Positions 35,359 to 45,255 are shown, numbered from the stretch's first letter. The stretch is 64,000 nucleotides of DNA from Komagataeibacter nataicola (GCF_003207795.1 NZ_NIRT01000012.1:1-64000), one strand, 5' to 3'. The notes: generated by a model not told the origin, from the sequence alone. Numbers and translations: made by a program.

Positions 35359-36378
35359 ATGAACCATGCCCCGCTACCCGACTCCTACGGCCGCCTGCTG
35401 ACCTACCTGCGCGTGTCGGTCACCGACCGGTGCGACATGCGCTGCATCTATTGCATGGCCGAGGACATGACCTTCCTGCCCAAGGCGGAAATCCTGTCGC
35501 TGCCCGAACTCGAGCGCCTGTGCACAGCGTTTATCCGCCACGGCGTGCGCAGGCTGCGGGTGACCGGTGGCGAGCCGCTGGTGCGGCGTGATGTCATGTC
35601 CTTCTTCCACGAAATGGGCAAATGGCTGCACCGCGACACGGGCCAGCCAGGGCTGGATGAACTCACACTCACCACCAATGCCAGCAGGCTGGCCGAATTT
35701 GCCGATGGTCTTCAGGCAGCGGGCGTGCGCCGCGTCAATGTCAGTCTTGATTCGCTTGATCCCGTCCGCTTTGCCCGTATCACCCGGCGCGGCAACCTCG
35801 CCCGCACGCTTGATGGCGTCCGCGCGGCACGGGAGGCGGGGCTTGCGGTGCGCATCAACACCGTGGCCATGGCGGGCGTGAATGAGGATGAATTTGACAC
35901 CCTGATTGCCTGGTGTGGCGAGATTGGCGCCGATCTGTGCCTGATCGAGACCATGCCCATGGGCGAGACCGGCGAGGACCGCACCGATCATTACCTGCCG
36001 CTATCAACCGTGCGCCGCAGGCTTGAGCAGAACTGGGTGCTGGAGCCGCTGGCCTACCGCACCGGCGGCCCGGCGCGTTACGCTCGCATTGGCCAGACAG
36101 GCCGGCGCATCGGCTTCATCACGCCCATGACCCATAATTTTTGTGAAAGCTGTAATCGCGTGCGCCTGTCATGCACCGGCAGGCTTTACACCTGCCTTGG
36201 CCATGAAGGCTCGACCGACCTGCGTGCGCCGCTGCGTGCGGGCGAAGATGATGCGGCGATGATGGACCATGTCCGCGCCGCCATTCTGCGCAAGCCGAAG
36301 GGGCATGATTTCCTGATCGGGCGCGATGCCGATGATCCCGCCCGCGTGCGGCGTCACATGAGCGTCACGGGCGGCTGA
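35359..36378 (+). CDS. moaA: GTP 3',8-cyclase (molybdenum cofactor biosynthesis)
   Basis: A radical SAM enzyme of 339 residues that, with MoaC, turns GTP into cyclic pyranopterin monophosphate. The N-terminal cluster binds Cys25, Cys29 and Cys32 ([11 protein letters not shown]). The second cluster is in [18 protein letters not shown]. The [11 protein letters not shown] motif binds SAM, and the C-terminus ends in the catalytically important Gly-Gly. moeA is 20 kb away in this window, and the aldehyde dehydrogenase at the right edge needs this cofactor. moaC is absent here. Confidence 0.96.
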   Translation: MNHAPLPDSYGRLLTYLRVSVTDRCDMRCIYCMAEDMTFLPKAEILSLPELERLCTAFIRHGVRRLRVTGGEPLVRRDVMSFFHEMGKWLHRDTGQPGLDELTLTTNASRLAEFADGLQAAGVRRVNVSLDSLDPVRFARITRRGNLARTLDGVRAAREAGLAVRINTVAMAGVNEDEFDTLIAWCGEIGADLCLIETMPMGETGEDRTDHYLPLSTVRRRLEQNWVLEPLAYRTGGPARYARIGQTGRRIGFITPMTHNFCESCNRVRLSCTGRLYTCLGHEGSTDLRAPLRAGEDDAAMMDHVRAAILRKPKGHDFLIGRDADDPARVRRHMSVTGG

Positions 36379-36381
36379 ATG

Positions 36382-37245
36382 TTACCGTGGTCCGCGCAGC
36401 GCCTCCTCCAGGCTCACGCTGAACTGGCCGGGCCGGAGGGGGCGGGGTTGCGTGGGGGCAGGGGCCCAGCCGGTCATGACCGCGATGTGCAGCGACTGCG
36501 CCACGGAGCCATCGGCATCACGCGGCAGGCGGCCAAGCGCCTCGGCCAGCAGGGCAGGAGATGTGAGGCCACGCGCGCGCTGGCGCAGGGCGTTGGTCTC
36601 GCCCGCGTGGCGCAGGTCGGCGAGCAGGCCCATGGGGGTGGCGTAACTCAGTTCGATCACATCCGCATCGGCCACCGGCAGGGCGAACCCCGCGCGTTGC
36701 AGCAGGGCGGCGCAGTCGCGCAGGCCGGGAAAGGGCGAGATGCGCGGCGAGACACCACCGCGCCGCGCCATTTCGGCCTCCATCAGGGCCGTGCGCAGGC
36801 CGCCCAGCGTGGGCAGCACGGGCATGCAGGCCAGGAACAGCCCGTCGGGTGCCAGCACGCTGCGCACCTGCGCCAGCAGCCCCGGCAGGTCATTGACCCA
36901 GTGCAGCGAAAGGCACGCCACCACCAGATCGAAACTGTGCGGCGCAAAGGGCAGCCATTCACCATCCATCGCGATGGATGGCCCGCCATCAAGGGCGGCC
37001 ATGCGTGGCGAGAGATCGGCGGCAACGGTATGGATGCCGCGTGCGCGCAGGAGTGGAGCCACCACACCGCGGCCACCAATATCGAGCGCCGTGGCGAATG
37101 GGCGCGTGACATCATCAAGCCGGTCGAGCAGGCGGGTGGCGGCTTCCTCCACAACGGGGCGCACCGTCGTCACCTCACTTGCGGCGCGGTCACGGTGCAG
37201 CCTGACGGCATGACGGTCGAATATCTGCGGCACATCCGGGCTCAT
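36382..37245 (-). CDS. SAM-dependent methyltransferase-like protein (NDUFAF5/BioC-like)
   Basis: A class I methyltransferase fold of about 287 residues. The N-terminal IFDRHAVRLHRDRAA, the weakly glycine-rich loop ALDIGGRGVVAPLL and the LVVACLSLHWVNDLPGLLAQVR segment resemble BioC and the complex I assembly factor NDUFAF5. The usual alphaproteobacterial neighbour order, with comF and grxC divergent, fits the NDUFAF5-type group. Since a separate BioC domain exists at 54.5 kb, I favour an assembly-factor role rather than biotin synthesis. Confidence 0.75.
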   Translation of the reverse strand: MSPDVPQIFDRHAVRLHRDRAASEVTTVRPVVEEAATRLLDRLDDVTRPFATALDIGGRGVVAPLLRARGIHTVAADLSPRMAALDGGPSIAMDGEWLPFAPHSFDLVVACLSLHWVNDLPGLLAQVRSVLAPDGLFLACMPVLPTLGGLRTALMEAEMARRGGVSPRISPFPGLRDCAALLQRAGFALPVADADVIELSYATPMGLLADLRHAGETNALRQRARGLTSPALLAEALGRLPRDADGSVAQSLHIAVMTGWAPAPTQPRPLRPGQFSVSLEEALRGPR

Positions 37246-37301
37246 GCTCCATGGTGTGAACTCATGCCCGCGCCGTGCCAAGCCCACGATCGTGTGAGCC
37301 C

Positions 37302-38054
37302 ATGAACCGCGCCGCATGGTGGCGCAGGGCCGCAACGCCGGTGCTTGACCTGCTGTTTCCGCCCCGCTGCCTTGGCTGCGGGGCGGAGGTGATGGAGGCG
37401 GGGCATCTGTGCAGCGCGTGCGTGGGTCGTCTGCACCTGATTACGCCGCCTTTCTGCCGCTGCTGCGCCCTGCCATTCGCCTCCCGCGCCGCCGCGGGGC
37501 CGGACATGACCTGCACCACATGCCAGCACAGCCCGCCGCCGTGGCGCGAAGCCCGTGCCGCCATGGTGTATGATGAGACCGCGCGCAGCCTGATCCTGCC
37601 GCTGAAATATGCCGACCGCACGGAAAACGTATCGCTGCTGGCACGTTACATGGCCATGGCAGGTAGCGACATCATGACGGGGGAGAGCCTTTTCATGCCG
37701 GTTCCCCTGCATCGCCTGCGGCTGTTTGGCCGCCGCTACAACCAGGCCGCCCTTCTGGCCCGCGCGCTGGCAGGCCTGACGGGTGGTGTGGCCCTGTGTG
37801 ACGGGCTTGAGCGCATCCGTGCCACCCGCCCGCTTGAAGGGCTGGGCCGCAGCCAGCGCCAGCACCTCATGCACGGGGCGGTTGCGGTGCGCCCCGGGCG
37901 GATTCCCATGCTGGCGGGGCGGCACGTCATCGTGGTGGATGATGTGATGACCACCGGCGCCACGCTGGCCGCCTGCACCGTTCCCCTGCTTGCGGCTGGG
38001 GCAGGGCGGGTTGATGTGCTTGCCGCCGCGCGTGCCTGTGGCCAGCAGGCGTAG
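37302..38054 (+). CDS. ComF family protein (phosphoribosyltransferase-like)
   Basis: A protein of about 250 residues with an N-terminal zinc-ribbon-like region (PPRCLGCGAEV, LCSACVGRL, FCRCCALPF, CTTCQ) and a C-terminal PRPP-binding motif VIVVDDVMTTGATLAACT. ComF is linked to DNA uptake in competent bacteria, but most genomes carry a copy whose function is less clear. The ATG at 37302 begins MNRAAWW. It heads a run of plus-strand small genes: comF, grxC, DUF1178. Confidence 0.88.
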   Translation: MNRAAWWRRAATPVLDLLFPPRCLGCGAEVMEAGHLCSACVGRLHLITPPFCRCCALPFASRAAAGPDMTCTTCQHSPPPWREARAAMVYDETARSLILPLKYADRTENVSLLARYMAMAGSDIMTGESLFMPVPLHRLRLFGRRYNQAALLARALAGLTGGVALCDGLERIRATRPLEGLGRSQRQHLMHGAVAVRPGRIPMLAGRHVIVVDDVMTTGATLAACTVPLLAAGAGRVDVLAAARACGQQA

Positions 38055-38137
38055 CAATAGGATAGGATGGCCCAAAACACATGCATTCGCCCCAGACCAT
38101 GGGTGGCGGATCAACCCGCAAGCCAAGTGAAGGTTCA

Positions 38138-38398
38138 ATGCCCACGATCGATATCTACACCCAACCCGGCTGCCCCTACTGCATCCGCGCCGTGCGGCTG
38201 CTCGAGCAGAAGGGGGTTCCCTTCAACGAAATCAATGCCCCTTACGGCACGCCCGAGCGCGCGGAGTCCATCCGCCGCTCGGGCGGGCGCAGCACGGTGC
38301 CGCAGATCTTCATCGACGGCACGCCCATTGGCGGTTGTGATGACATGATGGCGCTCGAGCGTGCGGGCAGGCTCGATGGCCTGCTGGGCAAGGCCTGA
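38138..38398 (+). CDS. grxC: Glutaredoxin 3
   Basis: An 86-residue thioredoxin-fold glutaredoxin with the dithiol active site CPYC (QPGCPYCIRAV), the cis-Pro in STVPQIFIDG and the glutathione-binding GGCDDMMAL. It reduces disulfides and mixed disulfides with glutathione, whose first enzyme, gshA, is at 25.3 kb. GAAGG precedes the ATG at 38138; an in-frame N-terminal extension is rejected. comF lies upstream and DUF1178 10 bp downstream. Confidence 0.95.
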   Translation: MPTIDIYTQPGCPYCIRAVRLLEQKGVPFNEINAPYGTPERAESIRRSGGRSTVPQIFIDGTPIGGCDDMMALERAGRLDGLLGKA

Positions 38399-38407
38399 CA
38401 GGTCGGC

Positions 38408-38869
38408 ATGATCCGGTATCAGTTGCGCTGTGGCGCGGGGCACGAGTTTGAAGGGTGGTTCCCCGGTAGCGCCGCGTTCGAGCGGCAGGCCGCAGGCGGG
38501 CTGCTGTCCTGCCCGCATTGCGGATCGCCCGACGTGACGCGTGCCCTCATGGCGCCCGCCGTCCATACGGGCATGCCCGCGCGGCAGGTAAAGGAAACCG
38601 CAACGCCTGCCACGCCCACGCCACCCGGCCATGCGCCACAGGCCATGCCCGACACCATGGTCGCCCTGTTACAGAAAATACGCGACACGGTTGAAGCACA
38701 GTGTGACGACGTGGGCGACCGCTTTGCCGAGGAAGCCCTGGGCATGCACCGTGGCGAGCGTGAGGCCCGGGGCATTTATGGTAGCATGACGGAACAGGAG
38801 CATGCCGAACTTGATGAGGCGGGCGTGGAGGTTCACGCCATTCCATGGGTTCGGCGCGCTGACAGTTAA
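38408..38869 (+). CDS. DUF1178 family protein
   Basis: A 153-residue protein of a family that is widespread in alphaproteobacteria and unstudied. The N-terminus IRYQLRCGAGHEFEGWFPGS and the zinc-ribbon-like LSCPHCGSPDVTRALMAP are characteristic, suggesting a metal-binding site with one CxxC and an N-terminal Cys. The C-terminus GIYGSMTEQEHAELDEAG is also conserved. It sits directly behind grxC, the usual neighbour in this group. Confidence 0.85.
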   Translation: MIRYQLRCGAGHEFEGWFPGSAAFERQAAGGLLSCPHCGSPDVTRALMAPAVHTGMPARQVKETATPATPTPPGHAPQAMPDTMVALLQKIRDTVEAQCDDVGDRFAEEALGMHRGEREARGIYGSMTEQEHAELDEAGVEVHAIPWVRRADS

Positions 38870-38936
38870 AGGGTAGACGCAAGCGTGCTCCGGGGCATTC
38901 ACCGGGACGCGCGCCATGTCGGGGGAACGATTTAAG

Positions 38937-39443
38937 ATGCACGACACAAAACGGAACACGACCCTGCGCCAGGCGGGTGGCCGCATCATCGCGGCGTTTG
39001 CCCTGCCGGCCATGGCCGCGTTATGTGCCATGGCGGTCGGGCTGGCCTCCCCCGCCACCGCCCATGCCGGGGAGCCGGACATTATTGGCCGGTGGATGAC
39101 CAAGGACCATGACGGCGTGTTCGAGATCAGCCAGTGCGGGCAGGAGGTGTGCGGCAAGCTGGCGGGGCTGCGCTACACCACCGACATGCCGCGCGACAAG
39201 CGCGGCGAGCCCGAATGCAACCTGCCCATGCTCAACGGGTTTACCCCGGACCCCGAAACGAAGGGACACTGGAATGGCCATGTTACCGATCCGGACACCG
39301 GGCATGTGTACCATGCCAAGCTCTGGGTCTCGCAATCGGGGGACCTGAAGCTGCGTGGCTTCGTGGCCGTGCCTTTATTTGGTGAAACCGAAACCTGGAC
39401 CCGCTATACCGGGGATATCGGCCCTGCGTGCAAACTGCCGTAG
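38937..39443 (+). CDS. DUF2147 family exported protein
   Basis: A 168-residue protein with an N-terminal signal (IIAAFALPAMAALCAMAVGL, likely cut after ATAHA). The mature part starts EPDIIGRWMTKDHDGVFEISQCG and contains LWVSQSGDLKLRGFV, the DUF2147 pattern. It is probably a periplasmic beta-rich protein; the function is unknown. GGGGGAACG precedes the ATG at 38937. It is followed by the exported lactonase. Confidence 0.8.
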   Translation: MHDTKRNTTLRQAGGRIIAAFALPAMAALCAMAVGLASPATAHAGEPDIIGRWMTKDHDGVFEISQCGQEVCGKLAGLRYTTDMPRDKRGEPECNLPMLNGFTPDPETKGHWNGHVTDPDTGHVYHAKLWVSQSGDLKLRGFVAVPLFGETETWTRYTGDIGPACKLP

Positions 39444-39489
39444 CAAGCAAGAAAAACAGTTCCAACTGACCGGGATCGTCCTTTCTGTC

Positions 39490-40719
39490 ATGAGCACCAA
39501 TATCTCCCGACGTACCTTCGCCACCACCCTGGCGGCCGCCGTGCCTGCGCTGTCGCGGCGCGCGATGGCCCAGGCCACGCCGAGCAAGCCCCGCACCATC
39601 TGCTACATTGGCGGCTACACCCAACATGCTCCGCCAGGCGGGGCGGGCAACGGGCAGGGCATATCGGTGTTCGAGATGAACCCCGATACCAGCAGCCTTT
39701 CGCCGCTCATGACCTATGTGGATATCGCCAGCCCGTCCTTCATGGCCATGTCCAGCGATTTTAAGCATCTCTATGCCCTGAGCGAAATTGATGACTTCAA
39801 TGCCAACAAGGAAGGCTGCGTCACCGCATTCTCGGTCAACCGCTCGAGCGGGGAACTGACCAAGCTCAACGTCATGCGCTCGGGCGGCGCCGTGCCCGCG
39901 CATCTGAGCATCCATGCTTCAGGCAAATACGTGCTGGTGGCCAACTACATGGGCGGCACGGTTGGCGTGCTGCCCATCCACCCCGATGGCAGCCTCGGCG
40001 ATCCGACCGATGTGGTGCACAATACCGGCCCGCGCATGCCCGACCGTGCGGCGGACAATCCGCCGGGCAACTTTGCCATCAGCGACCATTCCATGGCGCA
40101 TGTGCACATGGTGGCCTCCGACCCCTCGGGCCGCTATGTGCTGGCCTGTGACGCCGGACTGGACCGGGTGTATGTCTGGACGCTCGACCTGCATACCGGC
40201 CGGCTCGTGCCCGCCAAAACACCCTTCATCGCCATGACGCCGGGTTCCGCCCCGCGTCACTTCTCCTTCAACGAAAAGGGGACGATGATCTACATCCTCG
40301 GCGAGCAGGATTCGAAAGTGGTCGCCGCCACCTTCAACCCGCAGACCGGCGAGATCGTGCCGCAGCAGACCGTCAGCACCGTCACCCCGCATTTCCGTGG
40401 CAGCACGCTGGCTGCTGGCATCCTGCTCTCGCCCAACGGCAAATACCTGTATGTGTCGAACCGGCTGGGCGATTCGCTGGCCAGCTTCCACGTGAACGAT
40501 GACGGCACCCTCAACCTGGTGGAAGAAATCTGGATGCATGCCGATTACGGGCGGGCCATGATGTTCGACCCCAGCGGCACCTTCCTGTTCTGCGCCAACC
40601 AGCGCAGTGATTCGGTCACGTCGTTCAAGGCCAATGCCCAGACCGGCGTGCTCGACTTTACATGGAACTTCACCCCCGTGGGCAGCCCGACCACGTTCGC
40701 GTTCATGAACACGATCTGA
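39490..40719 (+). CDS. Exported lactonase, 6-phosphogluconolactonase-like beta-propeller
   Basis: A seven-bladed propeller protein of about 409 residues of the YbhE/lactonase family: GTVGVLPIHPDGSLG, VHMVASDPSGRYVLACDAGLDRVYVW, SAPRHFSFNEKG and LLSPNGKYLYVSNR. It carries a Tat-type signal, SRRTFATTLAAAVPALSRRAMA, so it is expected in the periplasm rather than in the cytoplasm where 6-phosphogluconolactone is made. Hydrolysis of glucono-delta-lactone, the product of periplasmic glucose oxidation, is a reasonable guess. The ATG at 39490 begins the signal. Confidence 0.85.
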   Translation: MSTNISRRTFATTLAAAVPALSRRAMAQATPSKPRTICYIGGYTQHAPPGGAGNGQGISVFEMNPDTSSLSPLMTYVDIASPSFMAMSSDFKHLYALSEIDDFNANKEGCVTAFSVNRSSGELTKLNVMRSGGAVPAHLSIHASGKYVLVANYMGGTVGVLPIHPDGSLGDPTDVVHNTGPRMPDRAADNPPGNFAISDHSMAHVHMVASDPSGRYVLACDAGLDRVYVWTLDLHTGRLVPAKTPFIAMTPGSAPRHFSFNEKGTMIYILGEQDSKVVAATFNPQTGEIVPQQTVSTVTPHFRGSTLAAGILLSPNGKYLYVSNRLGDSLASFHVNDDGTLNLVEEIWMHADYGRAMMFDPSGTFLFCANQRSDSVTSFKANAQTGVLDFTWNFTPVGSPTTFAFMNTI

Positions 40720-40745
40720 GTGGCCAGACCACGGGCGCGCGGCCC

Positions 40746-41513
40746 TTAGTCGCGCACGAGGGCCGCGATGTAGTTCACCGACATGTCACGGCTTTCGCGC
40801 CAGCCGCCCAGGCCAGGCACCATGCCCGCCACGTCGGTCACGCGCAGGCCAGCGCGGGCGGCGTACTGGCCCAACTCGGCAGGGGTGATGAACTTCTTCC
40901 AGTCATGCGTGCCCACGGGCAGCAGGCGCAGCACGTATTCCGCCCCGATCTTGGCCATGGCCATGGAGCGCCACGTGCGGTTCATGGTCGAAACCACCAT
41001 CACCCCGCCCGGCTTGAGCAGGCTACCCAGCATGCACAGGAAGGCGGCGGGATCGGTTACATGTTCGATCACCTCAAGGGCGGAAATCGCATCGAAGCGG
41101 GCATGGTGGGCCACCAGTTCCTCCGCACTGCCGCAGCGATAGGCCAGAGGGCCGGCTGATGCGGGCAGGGGGTGGTGGCGCAGGTGCAGCCGCCCTGCCG
41201 TAATCGCCGCCTGCGAGGCATCAAGCCCGGTCACGTCATAGCCCGCGCGGGCAAATGCCTCGCTGGCCAGCCCCGCGCCACAGCCGATATCGAGCAGCGT
41301 GCGCCGGGCGCCATCGTCCGCCAGGGCAGCGGGCAGATGGCGCATGGCCCAGCCGGTGCGCAGGTCGTTCATGGCGTGGAGCGGGCGCATGGGGCCTGCG
41401 GGGTCCCACCACCGGGCAGCGAGATCGCTAAAATGGGCGATTTCATCCGGGGCGACGGAATCCGCCGACACAACGGTCGAATCGTGATGCTGCATGGGTG
41501 CACCGCCTTTCAT
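40746..41513 (-). CDS. ubiG: Ubiquinone biosynthesis O-methyltransferase
   Basis: A class I methyltransferase of about 255 residues that makes both O-methylations of ubiquinone. [27 protein letters not shown] is the typical UbiG opening; [28 protein letters not shown] binds SAM, and [15 protein letters not shown] is also conserved. GGGAGAAAG lies before the ATG at 41513; the one at 41495 is the alternative. It diverges from lysC, a pairing that is very common in alphaproteobacteria. Confidence 0.95.
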   Translation of the reverse strand: MKGGAPMQHHDSTVVSADSVAPDEIAHFSDLAARWWDPAGPMRPLHAMNDLRTGWAMRHLPAALADDGARRTLLDIGCGAGLASEAFARAGYDVTGLDASQAAITAGRLHLRHHPLPASAGPLAYRCGSAEELVAHHARFDAISALEVIEHVTDPAAFLCMLGSLLKPGGVMVVSTMNRTWRSMAMAKIGAEYVLRLLPVGTHDWKKFITPAELGQYAARAGLRVTDVAGMVPGLGGWRESRDMSVNYIAALVRD

Positions 41514-41631
41514 TTGGCTTTCTCCCGCTGGACGCGGAAGCTGGGGAGATGTATGTGACGCGGCTTGCGCATAACGCAATGCCCCGGATTGGCCAACAGG
41601 CCCCCACTCCGGATATGCTGAAGCCCGAGCC

Positions 41632-41647
41632 ATAATGGAGCCATTAT
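41632..41647 (+). promoter_or_regulatory. Dyad symmetry just upstream of lysC
   Basis: ATAATGG-AG-CCATTAT is a perfect 7-bp dyad with a two-base centre, ending 4 bases before the lysC ATG. It covers the place where a ribosome site would be. It could be an operator or a small RNA hairpin. Chance occurrence is possible. Confidence 0.4.
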
Positions 41648-41651
41648 TCCG

Positions 41652-42905
41652 ATGTCCCCTACCGTACCGCGGATCGTGATGAAATTCGGCGGCACTTCCG
41701 TCGCTGATCTTGACCGGATTCGGGCCGTGGCGGAAAAAGTCCGGAAACAGGTCGAGGCCGGGTGCGAGGTGGCCGTTGTGGTCTCCGCCATGTCTGGCGT
41801 GACCAACCGCCTTGTCGGTTACTGCCGCGATCTTTCCGCCACGCATGATGAACGTGAATACGATGCTGTCGTTTCCACTGGCGAGCAGGTGACCAGCGGC
41901 CTGCTGGCCATTGCGCTGCAGAAGCTGGGCATCAACGCCCGCTCCTGGCTGGGCTGGCAGATCCCGCTGCGCACCGATAACGCCCATGGCAAGGCCCGTA
42001 TCGAATCAATCGACGGCATCGCCCTGATCGAGAGCATGCGCGCAGGCCAGGTGCCGGTCGTGGCGGGCTTTCAGGGCATTGGGGAAGACGGGCGCATCAC
42101 CACGCTCGGCCGTGGCGGCTCCGATACCTCGGCCGTGGCGCTGGCCGCCGCGCTGAAGGCGGATCGCTGCGACATCTACACGGATGTGGACGGAATCTAT
42201 ACAACAGATCCCCGTATTGTTACCAAGGCACGCAAGCTGGACCGCATCACCTACGAGGAAATGCTGGAGCTGGCATCGGTCGGCGCCAAGGTACTCCAGA
42301 CCCGGAGCGTGGAACTGGCCATGAAGGAGCGCGTGCGCGTGCAGGTGCTCTCCAGTTTCAATGACGGGCCAGCACCATCGGAAGGGCATCTGCCCGGTTC
42401 ATTAGTCGTGGATGAGGACGAAATCGTGGAACAGGAACAGGTCGCCGGCATTGCCTACTCCCGGGACGAGGCAAAGGTTTCCGTCCGCCAGCTTCCCGAT
42501 CGGCCGGGTATTGCCGCCGCCGTGTTCGGCCCGCTGGCCGACGCCAACGTGAACGTGGACATGATCGTGCAGAGCACCGGCGATGACGGCATGACCAACA
42601 TGACCTTCACCGTGGGCAAGGCCGACCTCGCGCGCGCCATTGCGGTGCTGGAAAGCACGCACGCCACCACCCGGTATGCCGAACTGCAGACCGATGACAG
42701 CGTGGTCAAGATCAGCGTCGTGGGCGTGGGCATGCGCTCGCATGCCGGTGTGGCCAGCACCATGTTCCGCACCCTGGCCGAGCGCAACATCAACGTGCAG
42801 GTCATCTCGACGAGCGAGATCAAGGTCTCGGTGCTGATCGCCTCCGAATATACCGAGCTGGCCGTGCGCGCGCTCCACACCGCCTACGGGCTGGATGCAG
42901 CGTGA
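41652..42905 (+). CDS. lysC: Aspartate kinase
   Basis: A monofunctional aspartokinase of 417 residues, the first step of lysine, threonine, methionine and diaminopimelate synthesis. The kinase core begins [16 protein letters not shown] with [16 protein letters not shown] and [16 protein letters not shown]; two ACT domains follow ([17 protein letters not shown] and [16 protein letters not shown]), which normally bind lysine and/or threonine. The next gene begins within its stop codon. The dyad at 41632-41647 may regulate it. Confidence 0.96.
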   Translation: MSPTVPRIVMKFGGTSVADLDRIRAVAEKVRKQVEAGCEVAVVVSAMSGVTNRLVGYCRDLSATHDEREYDAVVSTGEQVTSGLLAIALQKLGINARSWLGWQIPLRTDNAHGKARIESIDGIALIESMRAGQVPVVAGFQGIGEDGRITTLGRGGSDTSAVALAAALKADRCDIYTDVDGIYTTDPRIVTKARKLDRITYEEMLELASVGAKVLQTRSVELAMKERVRVQVLSSFNDGPAPSEGHLPGSLVVDEDEIVEQEQVAGIAYSRDEAKVSVRQLPDRPGIAAAVFGPLADANVNVDMIVQSTGDDGMTNMTFTVGKADLARAIAVLESTHATTRYAELQTDDSVVKISVVGVGMRSHAGVASTMFRTLAERNINVQVISTSEIKVSVLIASEYTELAVRALHTAYGLDAA

Positions 42906-43993
42906 GCACGACCATGCCCGCCACCGCTGATGCCCCGTCCGCCCTGATCGACCCCGCGCGCCGCAGGGAGGCCCGTGCCCGCCTCGACCACCTGTGGGGC
43001 CGTGGCACGCGCTTTCTGGGTAGCGAATACGCGCTGCTGGCAGGTGCGATGTCGTGGGTAAGCGAGCGCAATCTTGTCTCGGCCATTTCCAACGCGGGCG
43101 GCTTTGGGGTTCTGGCCTGCGGCGCGATGGAACCCGAGCGCCTGGCCGAGGAAATCGCGGGCACGCAAGCTCTGACCCAAAAGCCCTTTGGCGTGAACCT
43201 GATTACCATGCACCCCCGGCTTGATGAGCTGGTGCAGGTCTGCATCAGGGCGGGCATTACCCATGTGGTGCTGGCGGGCGGCATTCCGTCCGGCCCGGTC
43301 ATCCGCGCCATCAAGGACGGGGGGGCAAAGGTCATCGCCTTCGCGCCCGCCTTCGTGCTGGCCAAGCGGCTGATGCGGCTGGGTGTCGATGCGCTGGTGA
43401 TCGAGGGATCGGAAGCGGGCGGGCATGTCGGCCCCGTGTCGCTGACGGTGCTGGCGCAGGAAATCCTGCCCCATATCCATGACGTGCCGGTGTTTGTGGC
43501 GGGCGGGCTGGGGCGAGGGGATGCGATCCTGTCCTATCTCGAACAGGGCGCGTCAGGCGCGCAGCTTGGCACGCGCTTCGCTGCCTCACGCGAGAGCATC
43601 GCGCATGAAAACTTCAAGAAGGCCTTCATCCGCGCCAATGCGCGTGATGCCGTGACATCGGTACAGCTTGACGAGCGTTTTCCGGTCATTCCGGTGCGGG
43701 GGCTGAACAATGCGGGCACCCGGCGCTTCATGCAGCACCAGGCGGAAACGCTGCGCCGCTTTCAGGGTGGTGAACTGACCAGGGAAGCTGCCCAGCTCGA
43801 CATCGAGCATTTCTGGGCGGGCGCCCTGCGCCGCGCCGTGATCGATGGCGATGTGGAGAATGGATCGGTCATGGCCGGGCAGTCCGTGGGCATGATCACC
43901 GCCGAGCAGCCGGTCAGCGAAATTATCAATCAGCTGGTCGATCAGGCCATCGATGCCCTGATCCGTCAGGAAGAGAGGGCCCGCTACGGATGA
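42902..43993 (+). CDS. Nitronate monooxygenase-family FMN enzyme
   Basis: A 363-residue TIM-barrel flavoprotein of the nitronate monooxygenase/FabK-like group. SAISNAGGFGVLACGAM, GVNLITMHPRLDEL, DALVIEGSEAGGHVGPVS and FVAGGLGRGDAILSYLEQGASGAQLGTRF are the FMN-binding and family segments, including the His in GGH. It starts at a GTG overlapping the lysC stop as GTGA and ends in an ATGA overlap with the RodZ-like gene, so it is translated with both. The physiological substrate is not known. Confidence 0.87.
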   Translation: MSTTMPATADAPSALIDPARRREARARLDHLWGRGTRFLGSEYALLAGAMSWVSERNLVSAISNAGGFGVLACGAMEPERLAEEIAGTQALTQKPFGVNLITMHPRLDELVQVCIRAGITHVVLAGGIPSGPVIRAIKDGGAKVIAFAPAFVLAKRLMRLGVDALVIEGSEAGGHVGPVSLTVLAQEILPHIHDVPVFVAGGLGRGDAILSYLEQGASGAQLGTRFAASRESIAHENFKKAFIRANARDAVTSVQLDERFPVIPVRGLNNAGTRRFMQHQAETLRRFQGGELTREAAQLDIEHFWAGALRRAVIDGDVENGSVMAGQSVGMITAEQPVSEIINQLVDQAIDALIRQEERARYG

Positions 43994-45120
43994 CCGACGG
44001 CAAGCGCATTTTTCGCGGCAAGGCAACGCCGGGCACGCCCGCGCCGGCACCGGGCGCCTCTTCCATCGCCTCGGTGGGCGACATGCTGCGTGCGCGCCGC
44101 GAGGAGCTGGGCTGGAACCTGCCCGATGTCGCGGCATGGCTGCGCATCCGTCTGCCGTACCTGCAGGCCCTTGAGGAGGGACGCCCCGGCGAGCTTCCCG
44201 GATCGGCCTATGCCATTGGCTTCCTGCGCAGCTACGCCAATGCGCTGGGGCTGGAAGGCGAACAGCTTGTCGAACGTTTCAAGATAGAAAGCCGGGGCGC
44301 CTTTACCCGCAAGGCCGAACTGTCCTTTCCCGTGCCACTGCCCGATCGGGGGCTGCCAACCGGCGTGCTTCTGCTGTGTGGCCTCGTGATTCTGGTGGGC
44401 GCCTATGCGGGGTGGTACAAGCTGACCGGCTCGCAGGGCATTCATGACCTTCCGGCCAAGCTGACGCTGCCTGGCCTGTCATCGGGCACGACCGCGTCGC
44501 CGCAGGTGGCCTCGGTGCTGCCGCCCGCCGATGAACGGCCCGCGCCGCAGCCCCTGCCACCGCAGGAGCGCGAGGCGCTGACCGGCACACCCGCCATGCT
44601 GCCGCCAGCGGCAGCGCTCCCGCCCATGCCCGCGCCGGCGGCTCCCTCGCAGCCGCTCGAAAAAATGGGCGAGGATCGCAACGTGCTGGCCCAGCAGGCC
44701 CAGGCGACGGCAGCCCCCGCTGCTGCTACCGACAGCGTGACCCTGAGCGCATCGGCCGCGACCTGGGTGCAGGTGCGCAAGCATGGTGGTCCGGTCCTGT
44801 ATGACCATGTGCTCCAGCCCGGTGAGACATGGCAGACACCGCAGGGGCAGTCCGGGCTGGAACTGACCGTGGGCAATGCAGGCGGCCTGACGCTTGCCGC
44901 AGGCGGGGTTACGACCCAGCCGCTCGGTCGCAATGGAGAAGTGCGGCACAATATCCCGCTCAGCCCGGCTGCAGTGGCTGATGGCTCGGTGATGCATGCC
45001 GCACCGGTGGCAAATATCCACCCGCCAATGCCTTCACCCATGCAGCCAGGCGGCACAACCGCCACAGGGAGCGGCAATAATCTCTCTCCGCCCCTCCCGC
45101 AGCACATCAATCCAGAGTAA
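43990..45120 (+). CDS. RodZ-like cytoskeletal/HTH membrane protein
   Basis: A 376-residue protein with an N-terminal helix-turn-helix domain (VGDMLRARREELGWNLPDVAAWLRIR, LPGSAYAIGFLRSYANALGL), a membrane helix at about residues 118-138 (TGVLLLCGLVILVGAYAGWY), a Pro/Ala-rich linker, and a C-terminal DUF4115-type domain. This is the architecture of RodZ, the MreB partner for cell shape. It overlaps the preceding gene by ATGA. ispG follows after 135 bp, the same neighbourhood as rodZ in many proteobacteria. Confidence 0.85.
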   Translation: MTDGKRIFRGKATPGTPAPAPGASSIASVGDMLRARREELGWNLPDVAAWLRIRLPYLQALEEGRPGELPGSAYAIGFLRSYANALGLEGEQLVERFKIESRGAFTRKAELSFPVPLPDRGLPTGVLLLCGLVILVGAYAGWYKLTGSQGIHDLPAKLTLPGLSSGTTASPQVASVLPPADERPAPQPLPPQEREALTGTPAMLPPAAALPPMPAPAAPSQPLEKMGEDRNVLAQQAQATAAPAAATDSVTLSASAATWVQVRKHGGPVLYDHVLQPGETWQTPQGQSGLELTVGNAGGLTLAAGGVTTQPLGRNGEVRHNIPLSPAAVADGSVMHAAPVANIHPPMPSPMQPGGTTATGSGNNLSPPLPQHINPE

Positions 45121-45255
45121 AAGGGTCTCCTACGGCATGGTCCACATTGTGATCGCCATGCCGGGAACCGGCATGTAACAGACTATCGGGCCGTGCCAGG
45201 CCGCCGCTACGGCGGGCCGGAGCACACACCGCCGCCTTATGTGGAGGGCACAGAA

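Noticed and set aside
34995-35360. A 121-codon minus-strand frame over the DUF3553 gene
   Set aside because: The plus-strand frame matches a known domain; the reverse frame is His/Gly-rich without motifs.
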